Origin: Candidatus Woesearchaeota archaeon | Lineage (GTDB): Archaea > Nanobdellota > Nanobdellia > Woesearchaeales > GW2011-AR15 | DNA: 51,507 nucleotides | NCBI GenBank assembly: GCA_016935095.1 | Contig: JAFGRO010000005.1 | Coordinates: 1 to 51,507 of the forward strand | Reading direction: 5' to 3' | Shown here: one piece after another, positions 14,656-23,762 of the stretch | Layout: every line of letters begins with the position of its first letter | Numbering within the stretch: position 1 is the stretch's first letter | The notes under the pieces: model-generated | What the model was told of the DNA's origin: nothing | The model's database searches: none | Seen by the model: the letters and a program-made list of their open reading frames with translations, nothing else | Position numbers and translations under genes: made by a program

Positions 14656-16266
14656 ATGGGAAAAATTAAAGATAAATTTAATGAAAATCCTTTTTTGCCT
14701 ATATTTTTTATCTGGCTGATTTCTCTGCTTGTATGGTACCTTGATATTACTGTGTTCAGATTTAACGGCATTAATTTTAATATATTTGTCATAGCAGGAT
14801 TATGGATAAAAATAATAAGGGGCATGGGAATAGTGCTTGCTGTGGCTGGATTTTTTTTCAGTCCGGTATTCCTAAGAAATAAGAAAGAATGGGTCGCGAT
14901 CCTCTGCTTAGTCTGGCTGATTACCCTGATATGCTGTGTCGGAATCAATTTTGGTGCGCTTCTGCACCTTATAATGGCTTTATTATTCTTTTTTGTTTTT
15001 TATGCTACAGAGGAAAAAGATAAGGTAAGCTTAATCTGGCTTGTATTTATTTTGATAAGCCTTGATTTTGTAGGATATGGCATCCTGGAAGCAATCCTGA
15101 ACTTGGATCCAAGCGTATTCAGCAGGGTAATATTTCCCGTATGGCCCATATTTATTTCATGGTATGGATATATTAAAACACAGGACTCCAGGTTTACTTT
15201 CATATGGATACTGATGGCAATTTTTTATGTATTTGTTTTTGTGGATGGTCAGCTTGTTGTTGCCAAGGGCAATAACTCTTATTTAGATAGTGCAACAATC
15301 AGGGCAGGCCTAGGTACATTGTGGACAGCGGTCCAGAACATGATAATGTTCCCGTTCAATGCCTTTAACGCAGCATTCCAGCAGTCAATATTAAATGCAA
15401 CAGGAGACTATTATTCAGGAAACCAGGAACAGTCAGGATATTCTACGCAGCTTGGTGTTTATTTTGAAGATACTGAAACAGATATGGAGCGTTATTTTAC
15501 AGGGGATTCAGTCAGTGTATGGTCTAAGCTCAGGGCAAAGACTCTTGAGACTGATGACCCGATTAATATTGAACTTACCTGTGTGGCAATAGATGAGGCA
15601 GGTGAAAAAATATCTGCGGACAGGATAGAACCCGGGCCAAATATAGACATCTATTCTGAAGAAGACCTTTTCATAACCTGTGATTTCTCTAATCTGGAAG
15701 AGGGTTTTTATGAAATTCAGATGAAAGCCGAGTTTCTCTTTGAGACAACTGCGAGGTTAAAAACATTTTTTATGAACAAGGAGACAGCCAGAGCCTTAAA
15801 AAGAGAAGACAAGGACATTTATCAGGAATATCCAGTCATTGAAGACAGTGTTGCTATATACACAGAGGGTCCTGTTGCAATAGGCATGGAAACAATAAAA
15901 CAGCCTATTCTGGTTGATGAAAGCGGTGCCAGGCCGTATATAGGGATTACTATAGAAAACCAATGGGAGGGTGTCATTTCAAGGATAGACGATTTTTCAA
16001 TAACAGTGCCTCAGGGCATGGAGCTTGATACAGAACTGGATTCATGCGATTTTTCAGGAAGTTCTCCTGAATATCATCATAATAACCTGGATGAGATAGG
16101 TGCAATTGATTTTTACAGGTCCTTTAAATGCAGGTTTATTGTTGACCTGAATAATGACCTGGATGACATCCCTGTTACAACAAGGTATTTCAGGACAAAA
16201 GTAAACTATTATTATTCCTTGACAGAAGTTCTTGATATAGAGATTGAGCCTGAAGAAGAGATATGA
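14656..16266 (+). CDS. Polytopic membrane protein with large extracytoplasmic domain
   Basis: 536 residues from ATG 14656; an in-frame GTG at 14629 would add nine polar residues, and neither has a clear ribosome-binding site. The first 220 residues hold about seven hydrophobic helices. The remaining 310 are hydrophilic and beta-rich (SVSVWSKLRAKTLETDDPI, ITIENQWEGVISRIDDFSI). It overlaps the next lipoprotein gene by ATGA. It probably anchors or assembles the neighbouring surface proteins. No family is recognised. Confidence 0.65.
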   Translation: MGKIKDKFNENPFLPIFFIWLISLLVWYLDITVFRFNGINFNIFVIAGLWIKIIRGMGIVLAVAGFFFSPVFLRNKKEWVAILCLVWLITLICCVGINFGALLHLIMALLFFFVFYATEEKDKVSLIWLVFILISLDFVGYGILEAILNLDPSVFSRVIFPVWPIFISWYGYIKTQDSRFTFIWILMAIFYVFVFVDGQLVVAKGNNSYLDSATIRAGLGTLWTAVQNMIMFPFNAFNAAFQQSILNATGDYYSGNQEQSGYSTQLGVYFEDTETDMERYFTGDSVSVWSKLRAKTLETDDPINIELTCVAIDEAGEKISADRIEPGPNIDIYSEEDLFITCDFSNLEEGFYEIQMKAEFLFETTARLKTFFMNKETARALKREDKDIYQEYPVIEDSVAIYTEGPVAIGMETIKQPILVDESGARPYIGITIENQWEGVISRIDDFSITVPQGMELDTELDSCDFSGSSPEYHHNNLDEIGAIDFYRSFKCRFIVDLNNDLDDIPVTTRYFRTKVNYYYSLTEVLDIEIEPEEEI

Positions 16267-17216
16267 AAATGAAAAACACATCTGTTTTAATCATGCTTTT
16301 ATTTATCCTTTCTGCATGCCAGACAGGAGTTAATGATAATGCGACTAAAGAAAAGATATATACCGGTGAAACAGGTCTTGAGCTTGAAATTCTGGATAGG
16401 AGTCTGCCTGAAAGTGTTTTTGAGGATGAGCGGTTTGACATGGTACTGAAATTAACAAACAAAGGAGCGTATCCTATAACAGCCGGTGATTCTATACTGA
16501 AGATTACAACTGAAAAAGACTACATGGAAATCATTGAGCCGAAAGGGTCTCTGCCTTATATTTATTCAGGAAGTTTTGATCTTGACGGCAAAGAAAAATT
16601 CCAGAACACAGATGATTTTGAGGTTAAGGAATTCAAGCTGATGTCAAAAAGATTAGATGAACAAAGCCAGATACATACTGTTACAATCTTGGCTACAGTA
16701 TGCTATAATTATGTGACAAAGGCATATGCTGACATATGTATTGATACAGACGTATATAATACAAAGCCTATTGAAAAATCATGTTCTGCTGAGCAGGTTT
16801 CATTGAACGGGGGACAGGGTGCTCCTGTGGCAGTGACAAGGATCGAGCCGAAAATGCTCTCTGACGGTGATTCTGTTAAGCCGCAGTTTGTAATATACCT
16901 TAGAAATACAGATAGAGGCTCTGTGATTGAATATGAAAGAATAAATACAATTTGCTCTAAAGAGAGCCCGGACAGGGATGATTATAATAATGTGCAGCTT
17001 ACAGACATCAGGTTTTCAGGCTATGATAGAAATGATTTCAGGTGTGAACCTGATATTGCAAAATTAGAAAACGAGGAAGATTATATAATATGTACTCTGC
17101 AACAGGGCATACCCAGGTCAACACCCAGCTATAAAACACCTCTTTATCTGGAATTCAGTTATGCATACACTTTATCAGAACAGGTTCAGCTGGATATTGA
17201 AAGAATGTTCAGTTAA
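16263..17216 (+). CDS. Surface lipoprotein, paralogue family member 2
   Basis: 317 residues. Lipobox LSAC near residue 19, then an acidic spacer and two beta-rich modules. The family core reads SLPESVFEDERFDMVLKLTN, ATVCYNYVTKAYADICID, then SLNGGQGAPVAVTRIEP and FVIYLRNTDRGSVIEYE. The SLNGGQGAPVA segment is almost identical, also in DNA (around 16799-16840), to that of the 17258 gene, which points to a recent duplication or conversion. ATGA overlap with the upstream membrane protein implies co-translation. Confidence 0.75.
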   Translation: MKMKNTSVLIMLLFILSACQTGVNDNATKEKIYTGETGLELEILDRSLPESVFEDERFDMVLKLTNKGAYPITAGDSILKITTEKDYMEIIEPKGSLPYIYSGSFDLDGKEKFQNTDDFEVKEFKLMSKRLDEQSQIHTVTILATVCYNYVTKAYADICIDTDVYNTKPIEKSCSAEQVSLNGGQGAPVAVTRIEPKMLSDGDSVKPQFVIYLRNTDRGSVIEYERINTICSKESPDRDDYNNVQLTDIRFSGYDRNDFRCEPDIAKLENEEDYIICTLQQGIPRSTPSYKTPLYLEFSYAYTLSEQVQLDIERMFS

Positions 17217-17257
17217 AACAAAAAAATTAATAAACTTTCTTTTTAATATCTAATAAA

Positions 17258-18202
17258 ATGATTAAAAAATTTTTTTCTGTCATTGTTCTGATGCTATTTT
17301 TGATTTCATGTAATACCGACAATAGAAGCACAAGTTCAGGTATAGACCAGGAATATAGAAAAGGCACCGCGGGCTTAATAATGGAATTCATGCCTGAGCT
17401 TCCCCCTTCCACTGTTTATAACACATATCCTCTCAGTGTAATGATCCAGTACAGGAATACGGGAGCATCAGCAATCACTAAAGGGATTATCTATTTAAGC
17501 GGCTATGATTCAAGATACATTGATTTACAGTCAACCAGTTCAGGCAATTCCCAATGGGTGATTTCAGACTTGGAGGGAAAATCAATATATAATCCTGAAG
17601 GGCTTTATTCAGAGATAGCTGAATTTAACGCCGCGAGGATTGATGTTTCAAATATACAGGATATTGATTCATTTGTACAGGCAATAAGGGCTACAGCTTG
17701 CTATGATTATGAAACAAAAGCATTTCCAATGGTATGCATTGACCCGACATTAGGAAAAGGCACTGTAAATGAAAATATCTGCAATATCAATTCAGTTTCA
17801 TTGAACGGGGGACAGGGCGCTCCTGTGGCCATTACAAGAGTTGATCAGGAAATGGCTGCAGGCAGGGATAACAGAGCAAAAGTTATATTCAAAATCACAG
17901 TCAAGAACATGGGCAAAGGAACACCGTTTAACAACAGGGAAATGGGCATTTCTAATTGCCATTCTGAATTGACCTTTAAAGACATTGATGTGATTAATGT
18001 TGATAGAGTGAGTTTTTCAAGATATCCTGAGCTGAACTGTAAACCTGAAAATATAAAACTTGAAAAAGGTGAAGGATTCACAATCTGCACAGGAGAAGGG
18101 GATTATGGCAGGAATGCATTCACTACCCCCCTTAATATAGAATTAAGTTATGGTTACCGAGATTCTATTGAGACCGTTGTGAAAATAGTAAATATAGATT
18201 AA
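17258..18202 (+). CDS. Surface lipoprotein, paralogue family member 3
   Basis: 314 residues with lipobox LISC near residue 18 and the same two-module plan as member 2: PPSTVYNTYPLSVMIQYRN, ATACYDYETKAFPMVCID, SLNGGQGAPVAITRVDQ, IKITVKNMGKG-type strand. Spaced Cys pairs (CYDY...VCID, SNCHSE, NCKPE...ICTGE) are conserved among the paralogues and may form disulfides. It lies 41 bp after member 2. Confidence 0.75.
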   Translation: MIKKFFSVIVLMLFLISCNTDNRSTSSGIDQEYRKGTAGLIMEFMPELPPSTVYNTYPLSVMIQYRNTGASAITKGIIYLSGYDSRYIDLQSTSSGNSQWVISDLEGKSIYNPEGLYSEIAEFNAARIDVSNIQDIDSFVQAIRATACYDYETKAFPMVCIDPTLGKGTVNENICNINSVSLNGGQGAPVAITRVDQEMAAGRDNRAKVIFKITVKNMGKGTPFNNREMGISNCHSELTFKDIDVINVDRVSFSRYPELNCKPENIKLEKGEGFTICTGEGDYGRNAFTTPLNIELSYGYRDSIETVVKIVNID

Positions 18203-18318
18203 TAACTTAAAAAACATGTTGTTTCTGAAACAGGATAACTGATTTGTCCTGGTCCAATTCCAAAAGATTTATAAAATCAAAATATCTTAATTAGAAATCA
18301 TACTCAGGAGGACATAAA

Positions 18319-19290
18319 ATGAAAAAAGAAATTTTGATGATTATATTTTGTTTTTTATTTTTGTTTTCTAGTTGCCAGGAAGGCGACACAGAAACAGAAG
18401 TTGTTACACCTTACATAGGAGGAGAGGAAGGACTTCAGATGAAATTTGTGGAAGGTATGCCTCCTGATTATATCTTTGATAATGGCGGCTATGAATTTGG
18501 AATAGGAGTTCAACTGGATAATGTGGGTGAAGATGATATTGAGGAGGACGAGGCATATATTGAAATCATAGGCATAAATCCAAAAGACTTTAATTTAAAT
18601 TCACAGGATGACCTTAAAAAAAATCTTGACTCTGATTTAACAGGTGCAAAAAAGAATTTTGAAGGAACAGAGCTTCCCGGAGGAAGGACAGTTGTTGAAT
18701 TTGCAGGATTAAATTATGTGGATGACCTGCATGGTAATGCAGGAATAAAAATAAGGGCAGAGCTTTGTTATAAATACAGGACATACACATCAACAAAACT
18801 ATGCATAAAAAAAGAGGTTCTTGAAAATATTGCAAGTGATAAGATCTGTGACTTGACAGGAGATAAAACCCCAGTGAATTCAGGCGGGCCTGTACATATT
18901 ACTTCATTAAAGGAAACACCGATGGGGGAGAATAAGATTCAGATGGCTTTTGTCATTGAAAATGTCAAGTCTGTTCCCGGCACAATATTTAAAAGAGGGA
19001 CCGAATGTGATGATTCATTGAATAATCCTGAGCTGAACAAGGTCTGGGTGGAGATTAAGACAGATATTGATGGGGTAAAACCCGAATGTTCAGGATTGCA
19101 GGAGAGTACAGATAAATCAAAGGGATATGTGACTTTATACAGCGGAGAGCCAAGAACAGTAACCTGCTCTCTTGATCTATCCGGTGTGGACAGTATATTT
19201 GAAAAGGTTTTTGAGATAGAACTGGAATATAATTATCTGCAGTATTTAGAAAGACCGCTTGAAATAAGGGATGTTTCAGCTAATCCTTAA
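18319..19290 (+). CDS. Surface lipoprotein, paralogue family member 4
   Basis: 323 residues with lipobox FSSC near residue 19. The core EGMPPDYIFDNGGYEFGIGVQ and GPVHITSLKE with VIENVKSVPGTIFKRGTEC is closer to member 1 (9897-10994) than to members 2 and 3. Upstream are a TATA-like TTTATAAAA (about 18268) and AGGAGG 8 nt before the ATG, so it has its own promoter and a leadered, strongly initiated mRNA. Its stop overlaps the convergent coiled-coil gene by 4 bp. Confidence 0.75.
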   Translation: MKKEILMIIFCFLFLFSSCQEGDTETEVVTPYIGGEEGLQMKFVEGMPPDYIFDNGGYEFGIGVQLDNVGEDDIEEDEAYIEIIGINPKDFNLNSQDDLKKNLDSDLTGAKKNFEGTELPGGRTVVEFAGLNYVDDLHGNAGIKIRAELCYKYRTYTSTKLCIKKEVLENIASDKICDLTGDKTPVNSGGPVHITSLKETPMGENKIQMAFVIENVKSVPGTIFKRGTECDDSLNNPELNKVWVEIKTDIDGVKPECSGLQESTDKSKGYVTLYSGEPRTVTCSLDLSGVDSIFEKVFEIELEYNYLQYLERPLEIRDVSANP

Positions 19291-20024
19291 TTTTTTTCTT
19301 TTTTAGCTGAATCAAAATTTTCCAGCACATCTGTTAGATTTACAATAAATCTGTCCTGTTTTATCTTATTTTCTTTTATAATATTATAATATCTGTCTAG
19401 GTCCTGTTTCAGAGAATCAATCTTTGAATTAAGCTCAAGCTCTTTTTCCATGTATTCCTGTGTAATTTTTGAAAGCTCTTTTTCATGGAGTGAGTGTATA
19501 TGACTGAGCCGCTGACTGAAGTCAGACCTTACATTTTGGAATTTCTTGTCTGTTTCATTAAGGAGTATTTTTAATTCCTTATTTTCCTGCTCTAATACTT
19601 GGTTTTTTCCTGCAAGTTTTTTTGAAAGATCATAATACAGGAGATGGTTTTTCTTATAGGCTTTTAATGAATTCTCAGCATGCACCAGTTTCTGATTCAG
19701 CTTTTCAATTATATTCTTTTGTTTATTAATTACGCCTGAATCTATCTCTTTCAGCCCTTTTTGATAGGATCTGATTATAGTTACAAGATGAGTTATCTTT
19801 TTATTCAATGCAGAGATGCGGGATTCATAATCATTTACTACTTTTACTCTGTTTGAGCTTTGTTGTTTAATATCTTGAATATTCTTTAAAAGAAAAGAAA
19901 GCGCAAGTTCTGTTTTATGCAGTTTATCGTTTATTTCTGTTCTGTCCGGTTCTGGGTTTATGTTTTTATATTCTGTGCTGATTTTTAATTTTCCTAAATC
20001 TGGAAGTTTTTTAAACTTCTGCAT
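19287..20024 (-). CDS. Long coiled-coil protein
   Basis: 245 residues, almost all heptad-like helix from about residue 28 to 240, with many Lys, Glu, Leu and Asn. No enzyme motif or membrane segment. It starts 13 bp after the RFC small-subunit gene and is probably co-transcribed with it, so a role near DNA replication or chromosome organisation is possible but only inferred. SMC-like hinge or ATPase parts are absent. Confidence 0.6.
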   Translation of the reverse strand: MQKFKKLPDLGKLKISTEYKNINPEPDRTEINDKLHKTELALSFLLKNIQDIKQQSSNRVKVVNDYESRISALNKKITHLVTIIRSYQKGLKEIDSGVINKQKNIIEKLNQKLVHAENSLKAYKKNHLLYYDLSKKLAGKNQVLEQENKELKILLNETDKKFQNVRSDFSQRLSHIHSLHEKELSKITQEYMEKELELNSKIDSLKQDLDRYYNIIKENKIKQDRFIVNLTDVLENFDSAKKEKN

Positions 20025-20037
20025 TTTGGACCTCTTC

Positions 20038-20994
20038 TTATTGAGCTATGATCATAAAGCCCGCCAATAATGACTCAAGCTGTAAAAATTCATCTGAACC
20101 TTCAACAAGCCTGAATTCAATCTCTCCACATAGTTTTATCATCTCAAGCTTTTTATTATTTTCTATATCCAGCTGCCAAATCTCTTTTTGAATCTGTTTA
20201 ATAATATCCAATCCGGATAGCCCGTTTTCAAGCATGGTGTTTAATAATTTTTTCCTTGATTCAAGAAATTTGTCTTTTATTGCCAGTCCCAGTATCTCTT
20301 TGATTTCGTCCGGCAGGGGCTGTGATGCAACAGAATAGATTATTTTTTCTGTAATATTGCCAGTAATTGCTGCAGATGACTGTAATATGTTTTCCAGTTT
20401 TCTGCAGTCCCCTCCGCTTACATTAAATAGCGCCTGTTTTGCTTCTTCATCAATAGATATATTCTCATTTTTTGAAATGCGTCCAATAATTTCAAAAATA
20501 TCTTCTCTGCTTAACGGCTTGAATTTAAATATTGCACACCTGCTCTGCACGGGATCAATTATCTTTGATGAGAAATTACATGAAAGGATAAACCTGCATG
20601 TCCTTGTATAGTTTTCCATTGTTCTCCTCAATGCCTGCTGGGCCTCTTTTGTAAGGGCATCGCACTCATCTAAGAAGATTATCTTAAAAGGCACATTCCC
20701 AAGTGCCCGTGTCCTTGCAAAATCCTTTACTTTTATCCTTACAACATCTATGCCGCGTTCATCAGATGCATTCAGTTCAAGAAAATTCTGCCTCCATTGC
20801 TCTTTGAAGAGTTGCCTGGCAATTACTAATGCGAGGGTGCTTTTGCCAACACCCGCTGGGCCTGCAAATAATAGGTGAGGCATATTCTTTTGTTTGACAA
20901 ACGCCTTGCCTCTTTTAACTACCTGTTCCTGGCCTATAATCTCATCAAAGTCTTTAGGGCGGTATTTTTCAGTCCATATAACAGAATCCTGCAT
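20038..20994 (-). CDS. rfcS: Replication factor C small subunit (clamp loader)
   Basis: 318 residues. Walker A GPAGVGKST (45-53), Walker B DECD (109-112), SRC arginine finger motif (151-153), and the RFC box at the start (WTEKYRPKDFDEIIGQ). The C-terminal collar domain follows. RFC loads the PCNA sliding clamp with ATP; the large subunit is not in this window. There is no intein, although RFC-S genes often carry one in archaea. The start at 20994 is standard. Confidence 0.95.
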   Translation of the reverse strand: MQDSVIWTEKYRPKDFDEIIGQEQVVKRGKAFVKQKNMPHLLFAGPAGVGKSTLALVIARQLFKEQWRQNFLELNASDERGIDVVRIKVKDFARTRALGNVPFKIIFLDECDALTKEAQQALRRTMENYTRTCRFILSCNFSSKIIDPVQSRCAIFKFKPLSREDIFEIIGRISKNENISIDEEAKQALFNVSGGDCRKLENILQSSAAITGNITEKIIYSVASQPLPDEIKEILGLAIKDKFLESRKKLLNTMLENGLSGLDIIKQIQKEIWQLDIENNKKLEMIKLCGEIEFRLVEGSDEFLQLESLLAGFMIIAQ

Positions 20995-21044
20995 TTTATC
21001 CGGGAATAATTAAAATTTATATAAAAAGTTAATTATTAGAAAAA

Positions 21045-21311
21045 CTAAATTATGTCCTCTTCAGCAATCACCATGAAATCTCCCACAGCAATGACAGCAC
21101 TAAACGGAATAAGAATCCTTCCTTGCTTGTCTTTTTCTAACTCTAATTTTTCTGTATAAGAAGTAGGATTACCAACAACCATGTGGATTAATTCTCCTGA
21201 TTTTGTTTCAAAGATGATATCGCTGACTTCACCGAATCTTTTACCTGTTTTTGAAACGATTGTTTTTCCAATAAGTTGTTTTGAGAATTTTTTATTTTCT
21301 TCTTCAGCCAT
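21045..21311 (-). CDS. PRC-barrel domain protein
   Basis: 88 residues from the ATG at 21311. QLIGKTIVSKTGKRFGEVSDIIFETKSGELIHMVVG followed by ILIPFSAVIAVGDFMVI is the archaeal PRC-barrel pattern: a small beta-barrel used in RNA processing, photosynthetic and cell-division contexts. GAGGGGTT 9 nt upstream of 21311 selects this start over the TTG three codons before. Confidence 0.85.
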   Translation of the reverse strand: MAEEENKKFSKQLIGKTIVSKTGKRFGEVSDIIFETKSGELIHMVVGNPTSYTEKLELEKDKQGRILIPFSAVIAVGDFMVIAEEDII

Positions 21312-21445
21312 AATTATCAACCCCTCTTAAATAAATAATAATCAAACAATTGTATAAAGTTCTTTAAAATATATAAACCTTTCTATTGAGGGAATATATT
21401 GAATTAATTAAATCTTTCTATATTGCAGGAGGAGTTTTATAAACA

Positions 21446-21454
21446 TTTAAATAT
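21446..21454 (+). promoter_or_regulatory. TATA box of the aromatic amino acid operon
   Basis: TTTAAATAT is centred about 28 nt before the ATG at 21478 and would place transcription start at that ATG. The first structural gene (21631) instead has an SD-like GGTGA, as expected for an internal gene. The intergenic region 21312-21630 thus holds promoter, leader ORF and an inverted repeat, and nothing else I recognise. Confidence 0.5.
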
Positions 21455-21477
21455 AACCTGCATTTTACACTATTGCT

Positions 21478-21552
21478 ATGACTACATTTGACGCTGCCAA
21501 ATCTGTAGATTTCAGGTTAGATGTATTTTTTTTTAGATATTTTTTTAGATAA
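21478..21552 (+). CDS. Putative Phe/Tyr-rich leader peptide
   Basis: A 24-codon ORF, MTTFDAAKSVDFRLDVFFFR then YFFR and stop. It has seven Phe and one Tyr, six of these in FFFRYFF (codons 17-23, all Phe as TTT). It lies at the leaderless position relative to the TATA box and immediately before the Phe/Tyr biosynthesis operon. Its TAA (21550-21552) is 1 nt from the 5-prime arm of an inverted repeat. This is the layout of the bacterial pheA leader. The T-runs also resemble archaeal oligo-T terminators. In AT-rich DNA a T-run makes Phe codons by chance, so this stays a hypothesis. Confidence 0.5.
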   Translation: MTTFDAAKSVDFRLDVFFFRYFFR

Positions 21553-21553
21553 G

Positions 21554-21590
21554 ATCCTTGGTCTTTTTGATATTAAACTTCTCCAAGGAT
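21554..21590 (+). promoter_or_regulatory. Inverted repeat after the leader ORF, possible attenuator
   Basis: ATCCTTGG (21554-21561) and CCAAGGAT (21583-21590) are perfect inverted repeats around a 21-nt T-rich loop (GTC then T5). A ribosome at the leader stop would cover the 5-prime arm; one stalled on the Phe codons would leave it free. No T-run follows the 3-prime arm, so it is not a classical bacterial terminator. Confidence 0.45.
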
Positions 21591-21630
21591 AAAAATTTAA
21601 TATTAAAAGATACTATAAGGTGAGTTAAAA

Positions 21631-22665
21631 ATGATAATTGTAATGAAACCGCACATACCAAAAGAAGAGATTGAGCGCGTAATAGATAAAATCAAGTCAA
21701 AAGGGCTTGAGCCTGTGCCTTTATATGGTGTTGAAAGGACAGTAATAGCTGTGATCGGAGATTCCAGGAAATATGAAATCGACGGACTGAAAGCTATTAA
21801 GAGCATAGAAAAGATCACCAAGATTCTGAAACCTTATAAATTAGCCAGCAGGGAATATAAATCCGAAACCACAGTCATTAAAGTAGAAGACGTGGAGATT
21901 GGCAATGATGATTTTACAGTTATAGCAGGACCATGTTCAATTGAAAATGAAGAACAGATAATGACAATTGCAGGGATATTAAAGGATATGGGAATTAGAA
22001 TAATGAGAGCATCTGCTTTTAAGCCGAGAACTTCTCCCTATAGTTTCCAGGGCTTAGGAATAAAAGGGCTGAAATTACTGAAGCAGGTAAAGGAAAAAAC
22101 AGGGTTGATTGTTGAAACAGAGGTAATGGATGTCAGGGATGTAAAGGTTTCTGCTGAATATGTTGACATTCTCAGGATTGGTGCGAGAAACATGCAGAAT
22201 TTTGACCTTTTAAAAGAAGTGGGAAAATTAAAAAAGCCGGTTATCTTAAAAAGAGGAATGAATGCAACTCTAAATGAATTGATTATGGCTGCGGAATATA
22301 TCCTGTCAAGAGGAAACCCAAATGTGATTTTATGTGAAAGAGGCATAAGGACATTTGAGACATCTTATAGAAATACACTTGATATAAGCGCAGTTCCGAT
22401 GCTTAAAAAAATAACGCATCTGCCCGTAATAGTTGATCCGAGCCATGCTTCAGGAAAAAGGGAATTGATTCTTCCATTGAGCAAGGCGGCTGTTGCAGTC
22501 GGCGCAGACGGTTTAATGATAGAAGTACATCCGAATCCTGAAGAGGCATTAAGTGATGCTGCGCAGTCATTATATCCGAAACAGTTTAAAGAACTCCTGG
22601 ATGAACTTAAGCCATTATGTGAAGTCTGCGGAAGGCATTTAAAATGTCAGACAAACTCAAAGTAA
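21631..22665 (+). CDS. aroF: DAHP synthase (type I beta with N-terminal regulatory domain)
   Basis: 344 residues. A ferredoxin-like domain (about 1-65) precedes the barrel ([72 protein letters not shown]). This is the Thermotoga-type enzyme, whose extra domain gives feedback inhibition by Phe or Tyr. It condenses phosphoenolpyruvate with erythrose 4-phosphate, step 1 of the shikimate pathway. GGTGA about 9 nt upstream is the ribosome-binding site. The next gene overlaps by 22 bp. Confidence 0.94.
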   Translation: MIIVMKPHIPKEEIERVIDKIKSKGLEPVPLYGVERTVIAVIGDSRKYEIDGLKAIKSIEKITKILKPYKLASREYKSETTVIKVEDVEIGNDDFTVIAGPCSIENEEQIMTIAGILKDMGIRIMRASAFKPRTSPYSFQGLGIKGLKLLKQVKEKTGLIVETEVMDVRDVKVSAEYVDILRIGARNMQNFDLLKEVGKLKKPVILKRGMNATLNELIMAAEYILSRGNPNVILCERGIRTFETSYRNTLDISAVPMLKKITHLPVIVDPSHASGKRELILPLSKAAVAVGADGLMIEVHPNPEEALSDAAQSLYPKQFKELLDELKPLCEVCGRHLKCQTNSK

Positions 22666-23762
22666 AACTAATGGGAAAAAAAGACCGTTCTTATGAATTG
22701 GTTTTAGGTGAAATTTTTTTTGATGAATTAGCAGAATATCTGGGAAAATCTAATCTTGGTAACAGGGTATTGATAATAACTGATTCAAATGTAAAAAAGC
22801 TATATGGTAAAAAAATTCAGGATGCATTAAGAAAAACAGGCCTAAAAATTGATTTGATTGAATTCAAAGCAGGGGAAAAAAGCAAAGTAAGAGAAACAAA
22901 ACAAAGGATAGAAGACAGGATGTTTGAACTTGGTCTTGGAAGAGACACTGTGATTTTAGCGTTAGGAGGAGGAGTTACAGGAGACCTGGCAGGGTTTATT
23001 GCCGCAACATTTAACAGGGGCATACCTTATATCCAGATACCTACAACAATGCTGGCAATGGTTGACAGTTCAATAGGAGGAAAAACAGGCCTTGATACAA
23101 GATATGGTAAAAATTTAATCGGAGCATTTTATCAGCCAAAACGAGTATATATTGACACAGATTTTTTAAAGACACTTCCTGAGAAAGAATACCTTAACGG
23201 GCTTGTTGAATTGATAAAGCATGCGATTATAAAAGACAGGGATTTGTTTTATTTTATAGGAAAATATAGAGAAAAGGTCCTGAAAAAGGACCCTGAAATT
23301 TTAGCTTATCTTATAAAGAAAAGCTGTGAAATTAAATCTAAAATTGTTGAAATTGATGAACATGAATCTTCAATAAGGCGGATCCTTAATTTCGGCCACA
23401 CAATAGGTCATGCAATTGAAACGCTTTCAGATTATAAAATAACCCATGGTTTTGCAGTGAGCATAGGGATGAATGTTGAATTGCAGATCTCTTTAATGCT
23501 TAATTACATAGAAAAACATGAAGTCGAGATAATCAGGCAGCTTTTAAAAGAATTTAATCTTTGCATAGATGTTCCTGAAGAGATGCATGTTAATGATATT
23601 ATTAAATCAATGGAAATGGATAAAAAAGCCATTAAGAGCAGTATAAGATTTGTCCTCTTGGAAGAAATCGGGAAAATCAGGGCAGTTGAAAATAGGTTTT
23701 CTTTCAATGTGGATGATGAAATCATAGAAAAGGCAATTGAAGAATGCAAAAAATCGAGATAA
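22644..23762 (+). CDS. aroB: 3-dehydroquinate synthase
   Basis: 372 residues, the usual length. NAD-binding [11 protein letters not shown], substrate-contacting [29 protein letters not shown], and Zn ligands in [15 protein letters not shown]. It converts DAHP to 3-dehydroquinate with catalytic NAD and Zn. Many archaea lack AroB and make dehydroquinate from other precursors, so the canonical route here is notable. It overlaps both flanking genes. Confidence 0.95.
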   Translation: MSDKLKVKLMGKKDRSYELVLGEIFFDELAEYLGKSNLGNRVLIITDSNVKKLYGKKIQDALRKTGLKIDLIEFKAGEKSKVRETKQRIEDRMFELGLGRDTVILALGGGVTGDLAGFIAATFNRGIPYIQIPTTMLAMVDSSIGGKTGLDTRYGKNLIGAFYQPKRVYIDTDFLKTLPEKEYLNGLVELIKHAIIKDRDLFYFIGKYREKVLKKDPEILAYLIKKSCEIKSKIVEIDEHESSIRRILNFGHTIGHAIETLSDYKITHGFAVSIGMNVELQISLMLNYIEKHEVEIIRQLLKEFNLCIDVPEEMHVNDIIKSMEMDKKAIKSSIRFVLLEEIGKIRAVENRFSFNVDDEIIEKAIEECKKSR

